DNA of 64,000 nucleotides. Source: Salinispirillum marinum. GTDB taxonomy: Bacteria; Pseudomonadota; Gammaproteobacteria; Pseudomonadales; Natronospirillaceae. The notes under the pieces are model-generated. The model had not been told where the DNA came from. It worked only from the letters and a program-made list of their open reading frames with translations, and ran no database searches. Made by a program: the position numbers and the translations under genes. Positions 18,028 to 27,648 of the stretch are shown in pieces. The stretch is from NCBI RefSeq assembly GCF_042651565.1, contig NZ_JBHSDF010000002.1. One strand, written 5' to 3'. Within the stretch, counting starts at the first letter, position 1; each line of letters starts with the position of its first letter.

Positions 18028-19662
18028 CTAATTGCCCGGTTTCCAAGCATGCGTAATGGGGTAGCGCCGATCACGACCAAAGCCACGAGGGGTTATGCGC
18101 ACCCCTTCCGGTGCTTGTCGACGCTTATACTCATTGCGGTCGATCAAGGTGATCACGCGGAACACACTCTCCCGGTCAAAGCCCGCTGCTACGATCTCTT
18201 CTGCGCTGTCATCACGCTCGACGTAGCGTTCGATGATTTGATCGAGAATTTCATACGGCGGCAGGCTGTCTTCGTCTTTCTGATTCGGCGCCAATTCGGC
18301 ACTGGGCGGCCGAGTGATCACACGCTCCGGGATGGCCGGGCTCAAGCTGTTGCGATAGCGCGCCAAGCGAAACACCAATTGTTTGGGTACATCTTTTAGC
18401 GCGTTAAAACCACCACACATATCGCCATACAAGGTGGCATAACCGACCGCCATTTCACTTTTGTTGCCGGTGGTCAGCACCATCAAACCCAGTTTGTTCG
18501 ACAACGCCATTAGGAGCTGCCCGCGAATTCGGGCTTGCAGGTTTTGCTCGGTGACATCCGCCGCATGGCCCTCAAACAGAGGATTTAACAGGTCCATGCC
18601 AGCGTGGAACATGCTATGAATGGGCAACACATGATAGGTTACACCCAGCAAATCGGCTTCTGCTTTGGCATCTTCCTGACTGATCGCCGAGGTGTATTCA
18701 AACGGCATCATCACCGCCTGTACGCGGTCTGCACCCAGCGCATCCACAGCGATCGCCAAGCTGAGCGCCGAATCAATACCCCCGGATAAGCCGAGCACCA
18801 CGCCCTTGAACCCATTCCGATTCACATAGCTCGCTAAACCCATTTTGAGTGCTTCGTACACACTGGCTTCCGTGTTCATCAGTTCGGCCACTGGATAGTC
18901 ACCCAACAACTGCACGACACCGTCGCTGCCACGCTGATACTGCACGGTGAGATGCGTCTGCTCGTACGCTGGCAAGGCAGCACGCAATACGCCTTGGGCA
19001 TCGACCACCATAGAACCGCCGTCAAACACCAGCTCATCTTGAGCGTGGCAAGCATTCACATACACCATGGGCAAGCCAAAATTTTGCGCATGGCGCATCA
19101 ACAAAGCACGTCGTTGGGGAATACGATCAATGTGGAACGGTGAGGCATTCAAGGTCAGCACCACATCGGCCCCCGCATGCACCTGATCGGCCAGTACATC
19201 ATCGAACCAGACATCTTCACAAATGGTCAACCCCAGCCGAATCCCTTTGCATTCCCAAGTTGTCGACAGCACACCTGATGCAAAATAGCGATGTTCATCA
19301 AACACCTGATAATTCGGCAAATGACGTTTGTAATAACGTGCCACCAGCTCGCCATGGTCAATCACCACGGCGGCGTTATACAACTTACCGTTGTCGTGCC
19401 AAGGTACCCCAATGACCAAGGCCGTCGGCAGTTGCGCGGCCATGATGACATCTAACGCTGCCTCAATGCGCACGGCCAGACTGGGGCGCAGTAGCAAGTC
19501 CTCAGGCGGATAGCCGGTTAGGGTCAATTCGGGAAACACCACTACCTGAGCACCGTCGGCACAGGCCCGCCGCCCGTGGTCCAATATGCGCTCGGCGTTA
19601 CCGGGAATATCACCCACCGGAAAATCGGCTTGTACCAGTTGAATATTCAATAGCTCAGACAT
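18028..19662 (-). CDS. nadE: glutamine-dependent NAD+ synthetase
   Basis: NadE amidates nicotinic acid adenine dinucleotide to NAD+ using glutamine and ATP. The two-domain form is visible. An N-terminal nitrilase-fold glutaminase has Glu45 in VVFPELTLTG, a lysine in YKRHLPNYQVFDE and the nucleophile cysteine in LTICEDVW. The C-terminal ATP-pyrophosphatase domain has LGLSGGIDSALS and TTGNKSEMAVGYATLYGD. At ~544 residues it is of normal length. The start is taken at ATG 19662 (MSELLNIQ); ATG 19674 adds four residues and cannot be excluded because neither has a strong ribosome binding site. Confidence 0.96.
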   Translation of the reverse strand: MSELLNIQLVQADFPVGDIPGNAERILDHGRRACADGAQVVVFPELTLTGYPPEDLLLRPSLAVRIEAALDVIMAAQLPTALVIGVPWHDNGKLYNAAVVIDHGELVARYYKRHLPNYQVFDEHRYFASGVLSTTWECKGIRLGLTICEDVWFDDVLADQVHAGADVVLTLNASPFHIDRIPQRRALLMRHAQNFGLPMVYVNACHAQDELVFDGGSMVVDAQGVLRAALPAYEQTHLTVQYQRGSDGVVQLLGDYPVAELMNTEASVYEALKMGLASYVNRNGFKGVVLGLSGGIDSALSLAIAVDALGADRVQAVMMPFEYTSAISQEDAKAEADLLGVTYHVLPIHSMFHAGMDLLNPLFEGHAADVTEQNLQARIRGQLLMALSNKLGLMVLTTGNKSEMAVGYATLYGDMCGGFNALKDVPKQLVFRLARYRNSLSPAIPERVITRPPSAELAPNQKDEDSLPPYEILDQIIERYVERDDSAEEIVAAGFDRESVFRVITLIDRNEYKRRQAPEGVRITPRGFGRDRRYPITHAWKPGN

Positions 19663-19839
19663 AATTAGGGGCATACGCTTGGTTCGACATGATGGGGCTA
19701 TTGTCGATGAAAGAGCGTTAAATTGCCATGACTGAACCGGACCGGACCACCCTACCCCTCGGGGGAAGTGTTTTGCGACATTCCGTGTTGCTATGATGTG
19801 CCGGTCTTACAGGAGTTACACACTACAGGGAATATTGTC

Positions 19840-20376
19840 ATGTCGATGTCTGCATTACTGCAAAGACAGCAGGGATTCAACCTGCTGGAACTGATGACGG
19901 TCACAGCCATTGTGAGCATTTTGTCGCTGGTGGGCGTACCCAAACTCAAACCCATGATCGACCGCACACAAGCCAAAACGTCGTTATCGCAAACCACCAC
20001 CGCCTTTCAACTGGCGCGTTTTTCAGCGGTATCAGCGCAACAGCTAGTGACGGTTTGCCCGCTGGATGCGGATAATATGTGCACAACGGACTGGTCCAAC
20101 GCCATTACCGTATTCTATGATCCGAATAACACGCGCGCATTACCCAGCCCTGCTGCCATCATTCGTGAATTTCCGCCATTGCCCTTTGGACACATGAAAG
20201 CCGCACCGGCAAGCAAAAACTATTTTCAATATACTGCACAGGGCCATTCGCACGGAACTATTGGGCACGTACGGTACTGCCCGGATGATGACAAAGCGAT
20301 GGCCCGCGTGGTGGTTAATATGACGGGCCGGACGCGGGCGGAATGGCTACCCGACGACACACCGTTGACCTGTTAA
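19840..20376 (+). CDS. GspH/FimT-type pseudopilin (extra copy)
   Basis: This 178-residue protein has a class III prepilin leader. A short basic head ends in QQG, followed by FNLLELMTVTAIVSILSLVG, with the conserved Glu at +5 after the cleavage site. The body shows FQLARFSAVSAQQLVTVCPLD, as in GspH/FimT family minor pilins. It should be processed by PilD and join the tip complex of the type IV pilus. It lies opposite the minor-pilin operon and converges on pilE; their stop codons overlap inside GTTAAC. Its FNLLELM box equals that of the fimU-like gene at 27645-28157, suggesting duplication. ATG 19840 is used; ATG 19846 is possible. Confidence 0.85.
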   Translation: MSMSALLQRQQGFNLLELMTVTAIVSILSLVGVPKLKPMIDRTQAKTSLSQTTTAFQLARFSAVSAQQLVTVCPLDADNMCTTDWSNAITVFYDPNNTRALPSPAAIIREFPPLPFGHMKAAPASKNYFQYTAQGHSHGTIGHVRYCPDDDKAMARVVVNMTGRTRAEWLPDDTPLTC

Positions 20377-20810
20377 CGCCAGCAGTTCGCTTCGTCTGCC
20401 GTCCTTGCGCCGGTATTCGAGATCGTCATGGTGCCACAACGGTCTGTGGCCTGTGGTCCACCGGCTACAGGCGCGGCACTCAGTACAAAGGTGGTGGCGG
20501 TGACCGGCGTCGCCGCAGGAAAGGATAATGTATATCCCTCAGGGTTAGCGGGTAAGGCCGGTGCCACTCCTCCGACGAGATAGGACGAATTGATGGATAG
20601 ATTGCGCTCCAAGCGCGCCACATAATTCAGCATGACCGCTTGCGCATCCGCCCGTCGTGCATCTTGTGTGTAGCGCTGATAGTTCGGCACGGCGATCACA
20701 ACAAGAATACCCATCACCGCGACCACGATCATTAACTCAATCAGGCTAAAACCCTGTGCCTTAGGGCTGCTTGTAGGCTGTTGTTTCGTCAATCTGACCC
20801 TAGTTGTCAT
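20373..20810 (-). CDS. pilE: type IV minor pilin PilE
   Basis: This is a 145-residue prepilin with cleavage expected at AQG^FSLIELMIVVAVMG, followed by the hydrophobic helix and VPNYQRYTQDARRADAQAVM, typical of PilE minor pilins. Cysteines in DRCGTM and EANCWR near the C-terminus could form the D-loop disulfide. Its ATG overlaps the pilY1 stop as ATGA, so it is the last gene of the operon. The product should be placed at the pilus base/tip complex with PilV, PilW, PilX and PilY1. The gene converges on a plus-strand pseudopilin gene. Confidence 0.93.
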   Translation of the reverse strand: MTTRVRLTKQQPTSSPKAQGFSLIELMIVVAVMGILVVIAVPNYQRYTQDARRADAQAVMLNYVARLERNLSINSSYLVGGVAPALPANPEGYTLSFPAATPVTATTFVLSAAPVAGGPQATDRCGTMTISNTGARTADEANCWR

Positions 20811-23800
20811 CGTAATTGCTCCCATGATTGACGACCGGTGGCCGTAACATCACCCAGCAAATTCGGGATCGGTGGCGGTGTCGAATTGTCATCCGGGATC
20901 AACTGCACTACCGTTTCGACACCCTCTTCATCCTGCACGGTGCGCAATTCTTCGCCTTGAGTAGCACCACCCACGCCCGAAATAGGTATTTGAATCTCTG
21001 TTTCAATACCATCCACCTCGACCGTCACCAGCACCGTATCGACTTCTGTGTTGAACACCCCATCCAAATCCAAATCAAACACCGGATCGGTGGGCCGAGA
21101 ACCGGACACCAAATCCAGTTCCATTAAATAACCATATCGACCGGAGCCGCAGGACTGAACATCCGGCATCAAGGTGGTAAAACGCACCGCACTGCGCCCC
21201 GGCGCCATACTGGGGCGACTGACCACGCGTTCGCCACTGGCGCTTGCCCCAAATTTTAGATCCATCTTCCAACCATCAATCTGAGGAAGGACATCATACG
21301 GTGAATCGTCTTTTGAATACGCCGTAGTGGCGCGCACGCTTTCATAGGTCACACTGTCCAACACTAGGCTGCTCTGATAGATGATCTCTTGTTCAATCAG
21401 TTGATTGTTTTCCACTATGGCGCCACCACGATCAAAGATGCCATACAAGGACTGTACCTGCACGCTCGCGGCATCACTGTTGCGGAAATAGCTGCCGGTG
21501 CCAAACGATAACACCAAAGTTCCTGCCTCGTCCGGGTGTGGGGCAGCGATCACCGGGGCGGTAATGGGTTGGACTTCATCCGCCAGATCTTGGGTCGTAA
21601 ATATCTTGTTCATGGTCCATGCTTCGATGTCATTCGAGGTTAAATCGAATCGCCATACATTCCCCAGCAAATCACCGGCGTAGGCCAAAGCCGCGATGCG
21701 ATCACCATTGCTCCAGTCCGTCACATAGGGTGGCGCCATGCCATTGGGTGCGCTCAAGCCACCGACGCCGGTATCGATTCGTTTGATGAGTGCACCCGTC
21801 GAGAGGTTAACAATAAAGAGTTGAGAGGTATTACTGCTGCCACCGTAGCCGTTGCCAAATACGGCGGCCCATTCTCCGGTGGCGAGACGGGTAATGGTCG
21901 GACTGGTTACGCCATAACCCAGTTCTTCATGTTGAAACTCCCACAGTACTTTGTCCGGCCCAAATTCTTTCGGGTCTGTAACATCCAGTGCAAAGACTGT
22001 TCGACCGCCGGCACCCATGGTGCCAACAAGCACAGTTTTCCATTCGCTATTGATGTAGGCATCCCGAATCGTTGCGGTACCGTCCATAAAATAGCGGTGG
22101 GTATAGTTCTGCATCATCAAGCGATTAATGGGCGCGAACGGCACGCTGTCCGATTCGGGCAATAACAATTCACTGGGTATATAGGCTACGTACTCGGTGC
22201 CATCCACGGCATCAAAGCCATGCAGCATGCCATCGTTGGCCGCCACGTAGATCATGTCACTGCGGCTTTTATACGCCGAATCACTTCGAAACGTTTTGTA
22301 CCTCGAACCTTCCGCTCCGGGTAACAAACTATTGCCGTAATTCGGTTTGCCGACGTATTGCGGGTCTGAATTCACAATATCACCCAACAATTGCAGCTCG
22401 CCATCGATGGTTCTTGAGCGCAATCCTGCGTCTAGGTTGTCTTCACCTCGCAACCAGGCCACACGCGCTGAAAATAGACTGTCTTCATCGCCATTCACAT
22501 TATGGTTCAGAGCACCGTACATGGGCGTATCTAACAACCCGATGTTGGATACCGCAATCCCTTCGCTTTCATAATAGGTTACGATAGTTCGTTGTACCTC
22601 TCCGGGATCGGTAACTTGTTTCTCCAACCGTTCGGATGCCCGCCATTCATAATCATCAGCATCATCAAAGTCGGCGTACTTATAAGCGGTGATGTCACCG
22701 TACCAGTCACCGCTATCGAACATCGCTTGGAAAATAGTGGTTTCGGTATCCAAGCGTGTGGAGTTGGTGGCAATGGCGGTGGAAGATTCGTTCGCTTTTA
22801 ACACCGCTGCAAACACCGCGCTCAAGTCCTCCGCCAACTGTATCGGGTTTATGGCGAAATAATAGTTGTCTGGCAAGCCGTTGCCGGTGGTGTCCCAGGC
22901 TTCAGTGACCGTTGGGGCATCAAACGCCTTATCAAATCCACCCCATTTGGCGGCGTAATAACCGGGCAGTTGCAACTGCTCTGCTGCCTCATCAGCGCTC
23001 AAGGTATAGGTGCGTGTAGTAGCGGCATTGTTAGCTTGGCAAGAGGTACAGGCCAAGCCTCCCGAAGGGTCGTTGAAGGTATAACCGTTCACCCCGGAGT
23101 GTGCATGATAGCCATCCGTTTCGGTGCCACTGAGCACGTAACCGAAACCGGCAATCATCCCCGCAGACAGTGAAAAAACTCTTGTGGTAACGGCCAGCTC
23201 AGTGTCCGTGATTGTATAACTGATGATCCCGTTCATGTCGGAATCGAAGTCCCCGCCCTGCTCATGCGCTTCCCACTGCACCAGAAATGAACCCGTACCA
23301 GCTTCAATGTCCTGATCGATGATTTTAAAGTCAATAATAGCGCAACTGCCTCGGTCGGACGCCCGAGTATTTTGACAGGCGGGAAGTAAGGTCACGGCGG
23401 ACTCACTTTCGCCGGGCTTCGGGATATCAATGCGCGGCAACGCGGGTTCGAGCGCAATGGAGTAGGTTTTCACCGTTTGCTTGCCGGGCAAGTCCGGGCG
23501 TAAGTCCGTGGTATGGGCATAGTGCGCCAAACCGGCCATAAGAAAACCGCCATCCAAACTTGGAGCATCGGGGCATAAACCCTCAACGGCAGCCAAACTG
23601 GTAATTTCTTTTGGGGTGCAGAGATCGTTGGTGGTATCACCGACATTACCGACAAACCAATCTTTACCCTGTATCCCTTCGGCTACACCAATCGCATTGG
23701 TCAGGGCGGCGAGATCAGGACTGCCCGGCAAATCGGAGGCTGAACCCAGTTGGTCCATATCATAAGATGTCACGCTGGCATTGAAATTGACGATAGAACA

Positions 23801-25414
23801 CTGGGAGCACCATAGATCTTCGCCGATCGGGTTATTCCATTCCGCGACGCGCAAACCATCAATGCCGTCGGTGCCACTGCCGATATCAAACGCCGCGGTG
23901 GGCTCTAATTTAGCGAAGTAGCGCACCGCTTCCAGGTGCATCTCGGCTTGCGGATTGCCCCAGTTTTTGCAGTCTCCATCGTCAAAACCGCTTTGGGCCG
24001 GACAATCGTTGTAGTTGCCATTACCATGGTTATAGCTGACCAGGCGGAACAGGTTGATGGTATTGACGATGGAGTCTTTATCGCTCAAGTCTTGAAAGGT
24101 GCCATCGGTATTAACGTTCACTTCATCGTTAAACGAACCAATGTTCTTACGCAGCACACCACCGGACTTGTTCCTGAGATAGCTGCCCGTCATTAAGCCA
24201 AAATTGATCGCGCCTTCGTCGCCGTACTCTTGCAACAAACCGACCGGTTTGGGTGAGCCTTCCGGATAATCTTTACAATTCTCGGTACCCACCAAGTCTG
24301 GACGACAGGCTTCAACTCGCACGACAAAATCACGCCCACCCAACCGTACGTCTTCACGTACTGGATTGTCATTGTTGGCATAGAGCCCAGTGATGCCCAC
24401 CGTATTGCCGTTACTGCCTGGCACACCGCTCGCTGTATTGTTGCGCTCTTCATGCCAATGACACTGCCAACGTTCGTTGGCTTTCCACAAACTGTAGTCG
24501 CCCGATGCAATGCGCAACAGCGGTGGGGAAGAAACATCTTCCGACAAACCAGAGCCCACGCGCGTTACATTGCAGATGGAAATACCCGCTCGTGAGCGAT
24601 TGGTGATTCGCCAACTATTGTGTGTACCGGAACCTTCATGACGTCGTACATCAACCGTTATGCCACTGCTGCTCTTATTCGTCACATGCGCCCACAGCCG
24701 GTTGCCGTTGGGCGAGCCACCCGTCAAGGCATCAATCACCAATTGGTCACCCACTTGCAATTGAGTATCGCCCGACAAGCCACTGGTCGAAAAAGTCTTC
24801 GAACCATTAGACACCTCAATGGCGGTTGAACTGGTGCCGGTGACCGTCGATGGATTCTCGAAGGGGGTCAATTTATCGAGATCATCGCCGTTGTAATAAC
24901 GCACCCAAGCGTGAACATCGGTAGGGATATAGACCCGCTCCAGAACCGTTAAATCTGCCTCGTCCGTACTACGATAACCGCCATACAGGATTTTCCGAAC
25001 CACATCCATGCGCGACATGGACACCCAATTCAGGAAATTACCACTCCAATCCCCATCGCTGACCGAATCACAATACTTGTTGTCCGTCAGTCCTTTCGGC
25101 TGATAGCGGTTTTCTGTGGTGTTATAGGCATAGCACTTATAGCTGTCGAAATAGCCGTAGTAATCCACTTCGTGTAGGTACCCGCCGTCCGCTTGGCCAT
25201 CTTCATTTAAATCGGCGTACTCTTTATAGGCCTCGAAATACAGTTGATGATCGTTCGAGAGGGTCAGCATAACCGAGGGTGACTGGGTGGGGCGCAGAAA
25301 GATAGGTGCATCGGCAATGTCGTCCACAATGGACGCATGGACCAGTCCATTGCACAGGAGCAACAGCAAGACTCCTGCACCACGACGAAGAATTTTTGGA
25401 AATTTGCTGTTCAT
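20807..25414 (-). CDS. pilY1: type IV pilus tip adhesin/assembly protein PilY1
   Basis: PilY1 caps the type IV pilus, promotes extension against PilT-driven retraction and takes part in adhesion and surface sensing. The 1535-residue protein has a Sec signal peptide (residues 1-27, ending VHA). A calcium-loop-like segment DLNEDGQAD lies at 68-76, and the C-terminal PilY1 beta-propeller at roughly 1000-1350 includes MIYVAANDGMLHGFDAVDG. A second acidic loop, DLDLDGVFNTEVD, lies near residue 1445. I do not see a classical von Willebrand A metal site at the N-terminus; this form begins with SVMLTLSNDHQLYFEAY. GAGG precedes the start. It lies between pilX and pilE. Confidence 0.93.
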   Translation of the reverse strand: MNSKFPKILRRGAGVLLLLLCNGLVHASIVDDIADAPIFLRPTQSPSVMLTLSNDHQLYFEAYKEYADLNEDGQADGGYLHEVDYYGYFDSYKCYAYNTTENRYQPKGLTDNKYCDSVSDGDWSGNFLNWVSMSRMDVVRKILYGGYRSTDEADLTVLERVYIPTDVHAWVRYYNGDDLDKLTPFENPSTVTGTSSTAIEVSNGSKTFSTSGLSGDTQLQVGDQLVIDALTGGSPNGNRLWAHVTNKSSSGITVDVRRHEGSGTHNSWRITNRSRAGISICNVTRVGSGLSEDVSSPPLLRIASGDYSLWKANERWQCHWHEERNNTASGVPGSNGNTVGITGLYANNDNPVREDVRLGGRDFVVRVEACRPDLVGTENCKDYPEGSPKPVGLLQEYGDEGAINFGLMTGSYLRNKSGGVLRKNIGSFNDEVNVNTDGTFQDLSDKDSIVNTINLFRLVSYNHGNGNYNDCPAQSGFDDGDCKNWGNPQAEMHLEAVRYFAKLEPTAAFDIGSGTDGIDGLRVAEWNNPIGEDLWCSQCSIVNFNASVTSYDMDQLGSASDLPGSPDLAALTNAIGVAEGIQGKDWFVGNVGDTTNDLCTPKEITSLAAVEGLCPDAPSLDGGFLMAGLAHYAHTTDLRPDLPGKQTVKTYSIALEPALPRIDIPKPGESESAVTLLPACQNTRASDRGSCAIIDFKIIDQDIEAGTGSFLVQWEAHEQGGDFDSDMNGIISYTITDTELAVTTRVFSLSAGMIAGFGYVLSGTETDGYHAHSGVNGYTFNDPSGGLACTSCQANNAATTRTYTLSADEAAEQLQLPGYYAAKWGGFDKAFDAPTVTEAWDTTGNGLPDNYYFAINPIQLAEDLSAVFAAVLKANESSTAIATNSTRLDTETTIFQAMFDSGDWYGDITAYKYADFDDADDYEWRASERLEKQVTDPGEVQRTIVTYYESEGIAVSNIGLLDTPMYGALNHNVNGDEDSLFSARVAWLRGEDNLDAGLRSRTIDGELQLLGDIVNSDPQYVGKPNYGNSLLPGAEGSRYKTFRSDSAYKSRSDMIYVAANDGMLHGFDAVDGTEYVAYIPSELLLPESDSVPFAPINRLMMQNYTHRYFMDGTATIRDAYINSEWKTVLVGTMGAGGRTVFALDVTDPKEFGPDKVLWEFQHEELGYGVTSPTITRLATGEWAAVFGNGYGGSSNTSQLFIVNLSTGALIKRIDTGVGGLSAPNGMAPPYVTDWSNGDRIAALAYAGDLLGNVWRFDLTSNDIEAWTMNKIFTTQDLADEVQPITAPVIAAPHPDEAGTLVLSFGTGSYFRNSDAASVQVQSLYGIFDRGGAIVENNQLIEQEIIYQSSLVLDSVTYESVRATTAYSKDDSPYDVLPQIDGWKMDLKFGASASGERVVSRPSMAPGRSAVRFTTLMPDVQSCGSGRYGYLMELDLVSGSRPTDPVFDLDLDGVFNTEVDTVLVTVEVDGIETEIQIPISGVGGATQGEELRTVQDEEGVETVVQLIPDDNSTPPPIPNLLGDVTATGRQSWEQLR

Positions 25415-25460
25415 AACATTGCCTCAGATCGAATCAAGACGCACCAAAACATGAACCCGG

Positions 25461-26027
25461 TCAAGGGCGAATCACGATGGTGCTTTGTAAAACCGTTGCC
25501 GAATTGGCTTGCCCGCCCAGTCCGCGTGCGGTAACCACATACAACTCATCACAGGCCGCGCTGGACTCACCCCCTTCCGGACAGATCACGCCAGCTTCGG
25601 CGATGTGATACACCGGATTGCGCGCTGGATCAGCAGCGACGCCCAAGACGGCGATCACATTGCCACCCCAATTCGGATCCGCAGGGTCATGCCCCACTGG
25701 CATTTCCGGATTCCAAACCATCGGGTTTGGCAGGGCCGCATTACCCAGAAAATTTAGGGGATTGGCTTGCAGAGCCGCTTCCCCGGCACGCAATGCGGTC
25801 TCGGCGGCGTTAAACGCTTGCGCCAGATCACGCTGGTTTACCGACATCCGCTCTTGCATGATGGTGCCTTGCATGGCACTAATCGCCAGCATCGACAGCG
25901 CCAGCAGTAGTACCAAGGAAACCAACAAAGCAACGCCCCGCTGTCGTGCAGCGGTCAGGCTTGGAACGCGGCACCGTTGAATCAAATAGCCTGCCATAGA
26001 GTTTGCTCGCAAATTAATAGACCTCAA
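25461..26027 (-). CDS. pilX: type IV pilus minor pilin PilX
   Basis: PilX is one of the minor pilins that prime pilus assembly with PilV, PilW and PilY1. The protein shows the PilX N-terminal pattern RQRGVALLVSLVLLLALSM, with a helix lacking the usual Glu5. QERMSVNQRDLAQAFNAAE and ALRAGEAAL follow, matching PilX/PilW N-terminal families. The start is a TTG that overlaps the pilW stop (TTGA); an ATG at 25997 would remove ten residues without touching the pilin leader. The 45-bp space before pilY1 holds that gene's ribosome binding site. Confidence 0.88.
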   Translation of the reverse strand: MRSINLRANSMAGYLIQRCRVPSLTAARQRGVALLVSLVLLLALSMLAISAMQGTIMQERMSVNQRDLAQAFNAAETALRAGEAALQANPLNFLGNAALPNPMVWNPEMPVGHDPADPNWGGNVIAVLGVAADPARNPVYHIAEAGVICPEGGESSAACDELYVVTARGLGGQANSATVLQSTIVIRP

Positions 26028-27211
26028 CGTAATTGGTTTCGCAATCCCACGGTAATGGTGGAAGATAAACGCAGAAAGCGGTCGCCTTCGTTACCGGCTA
26101 CGGCAACGTCCATGCGAGTGACATTCGTACCCGCCAAAACGTAGGTGACGAGGGTATTTTCGGTATTCGCCAATTCGGTCGAGCGCATCAAAAACGCAAC
26201 CCGCACCGCCAGCACATCGTCAAAATCCGTTACAGCGTTAGCCGGAACATAATTATTCACCACGTCATCGGGTGCGCCCGTTGATATGCCGTACAAAACC
26301 TGCATGTTTTCAACGCCAGTGATCAATTCTTGCGTGGCGCCACCGGAGGGTCCCAAGCGCACGCTGTACAGCGAGGGTATGTCGTCAGGATTATTGCGTA
26401 TGTAGTAAAGTTCGCTTTCCAGGGTATAAACAGAGACAGGTAAGGTGGCTGGGGAGGACACACTGCCGACGAGTGCATTACTCCAATTCGCGAGCGGCGT
26501 GGCGTTGCCGGGCGCAGCACCCGCAGCACGCTCAATGCTGTCTTCGTCGTTGTCGTTCGTGCGCTGGAACTTATCGGCGACCCGGCAGTTGTTGTCCACC
26601 AATACGACGGTCATGTTCTCTGCAATGGCGGGTTCTGCGGCGGTCATTTGAATGTTCGGCGTTCCCCCATTGGTCACATCAGTGACCGCGACATCATGCC
26701 TTGCACTCCGCTTCACCATCAAGACGTCACTGCCAGGAAGAATGCCACCAGCAGGAAGCGTAAACGGCAAAGCTGGCGTTACACCATTTGTCCAGTTCGC
26801 CGCCTCACTGGCACCAAGATCATCCAGTATCAGCGCATTGCCGATCGCTGAACCTGCATATTCCCAACCCATCACAGGCGTACCATCAAACACATAGGGT
26901 TGGCCGGTATAAGCGGCGTCCGTTGAATCTAACAAGTCATTTACCGATGGCGCACAGCCCTGATAACCCGCCATGCGGATATCACGCTGTAACCGTTCAC
27001 TGATAAAACGGATATTCTCTTGCATACGGGCCAGTTGATCCCGCGCCAGAAAGGCCTGATTTGAACCGATAAACAACTGTGTCACACCGGCAATAAGCAC
27101 CAAGCCGATCCCCAGCGCCACCAGCACTTCCAGCAACGACATACCAGCCTCAGCGCGGCGCGTGGCAAACCGATGGTGTCTGGCATAAACCTTCATGACC
27201 TCATTCCTCAT
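26024..27211 (-). CDS. pilW: type IV pilus minor pilin PilW
   Basis: PilW is a large GspJ-like minor pilin (395 residues). The leader ends in AEAG^MSLLEVLVALGIGLVL, a class III prepilin site, and the body carries RLQRDIRMAGYQGCAPS, a segment shared by PilW proteins. It should form part of the PilV-PilW-PilX-PilY1 tip complex. ATG 27211 overlaps the pilV stop as ATGA. A second ATG at 27196 has GAGG-rich sequence ahead of it and is also plausible. The operon position between pilV and pilX is canonical. Confidence 0.92.
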   Translation of the reverse strand: MRNEVMKVYARHHRFATRRAEAGMSLLEVLVALGIGLVLIAGVTQLFIGSNQAFLARDQLARMQENIRFISERLQRDIRMAGYQGCAPSVNDLLDSTDAAYTGQPYVFDGTPVMGWEYAGSAIGNALILDDLGASEAANWTNGVTPALPFTLPAGGILPGSDVLMVKRSARHDVAVTDVTNGGTPNIQMTAAEPAIAENMTVVLVDNNCRVADKFQRTNDNDEDSIERAAGAAPGNATPLANWSNALVGSVSSPATLPVSVYTLESELYYIRNNPDDIPSLYSVRLGPSGGATQELITGVENMQVLYGISTGAPDDVVNNYVPANAVTDFDDVLAVRVAFLMRSTELANTENTLVTYVLAGTNVTRMDVAVAGNEGDRFLRLSSTITVGLRNQLR

Positions 27212-27648
27212 TGCAGTTGCGCCGTTACGACCAGCGTTTCTGTGTTGTCATTGGTCGTATCCGCCCACTGTAATGTGACCGTCATCTGGTCGCCGGCAAA
27301 GACAATTTGCGCCTCTCCACCCGGCAGAGCACAACCTACTTGACGCAGCCATTCCGCTACATCTCGTGCAGCAACGGATGCTCCAACAATGGCCGCCGCA
27401 CAATCGCCTTCATCATCTAGGGCATAGGCTGCTCGATCGGTCCGATTTACGCGTGCCCGCTCCACAATGTCGGAAGCCAATAAAACCGCTTGCGTGCGGG
27501 CTTGCGCCCCTTGGTTAAACTGCAAGGCATTGCCCATCAGCGCTGCCACGCCCAGCAGACCGATCGACAAAACAAGAATCGCCACCAGTACTTCGATCAA
27601 TGAAACACCGGAGGCTCGACGCTGCAGGACTCGTTTCATACGTTTCAT
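27208..27648 (-). CDS. pilV: type IV pilus minor pilin PilV
   Basis: PilV is a GspI-like minor pilin. From ATG 27648 the protein has 146 residues with the leader RRASG^VSLIEVLVAILVLSIG and then GVAALMGNALQFNQGAQ, typical of PilV. This start overlaps the preceding fimU-type stop as ATGA, whereas an earlier in-frame start would run deep into that gene. The C-terminal half is short and ends VVTAQLQ. It is expected to be processed by PilD and to act in pilus initiation. Confidence 0.92.
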   Translation of the reverse strand: MKRMKRVLQRRASGVSLIEVLVAILVLSIGLLGVAALMGNALQFNQGAQARTQAVLLASDIVERARVNRTDRAAYALDDEGDCAAAIVGASVAARDVAEWLRQVGCALPGGEAQIVFAGDQMTVTLQWADTTNDNTETLVVTAQLQ

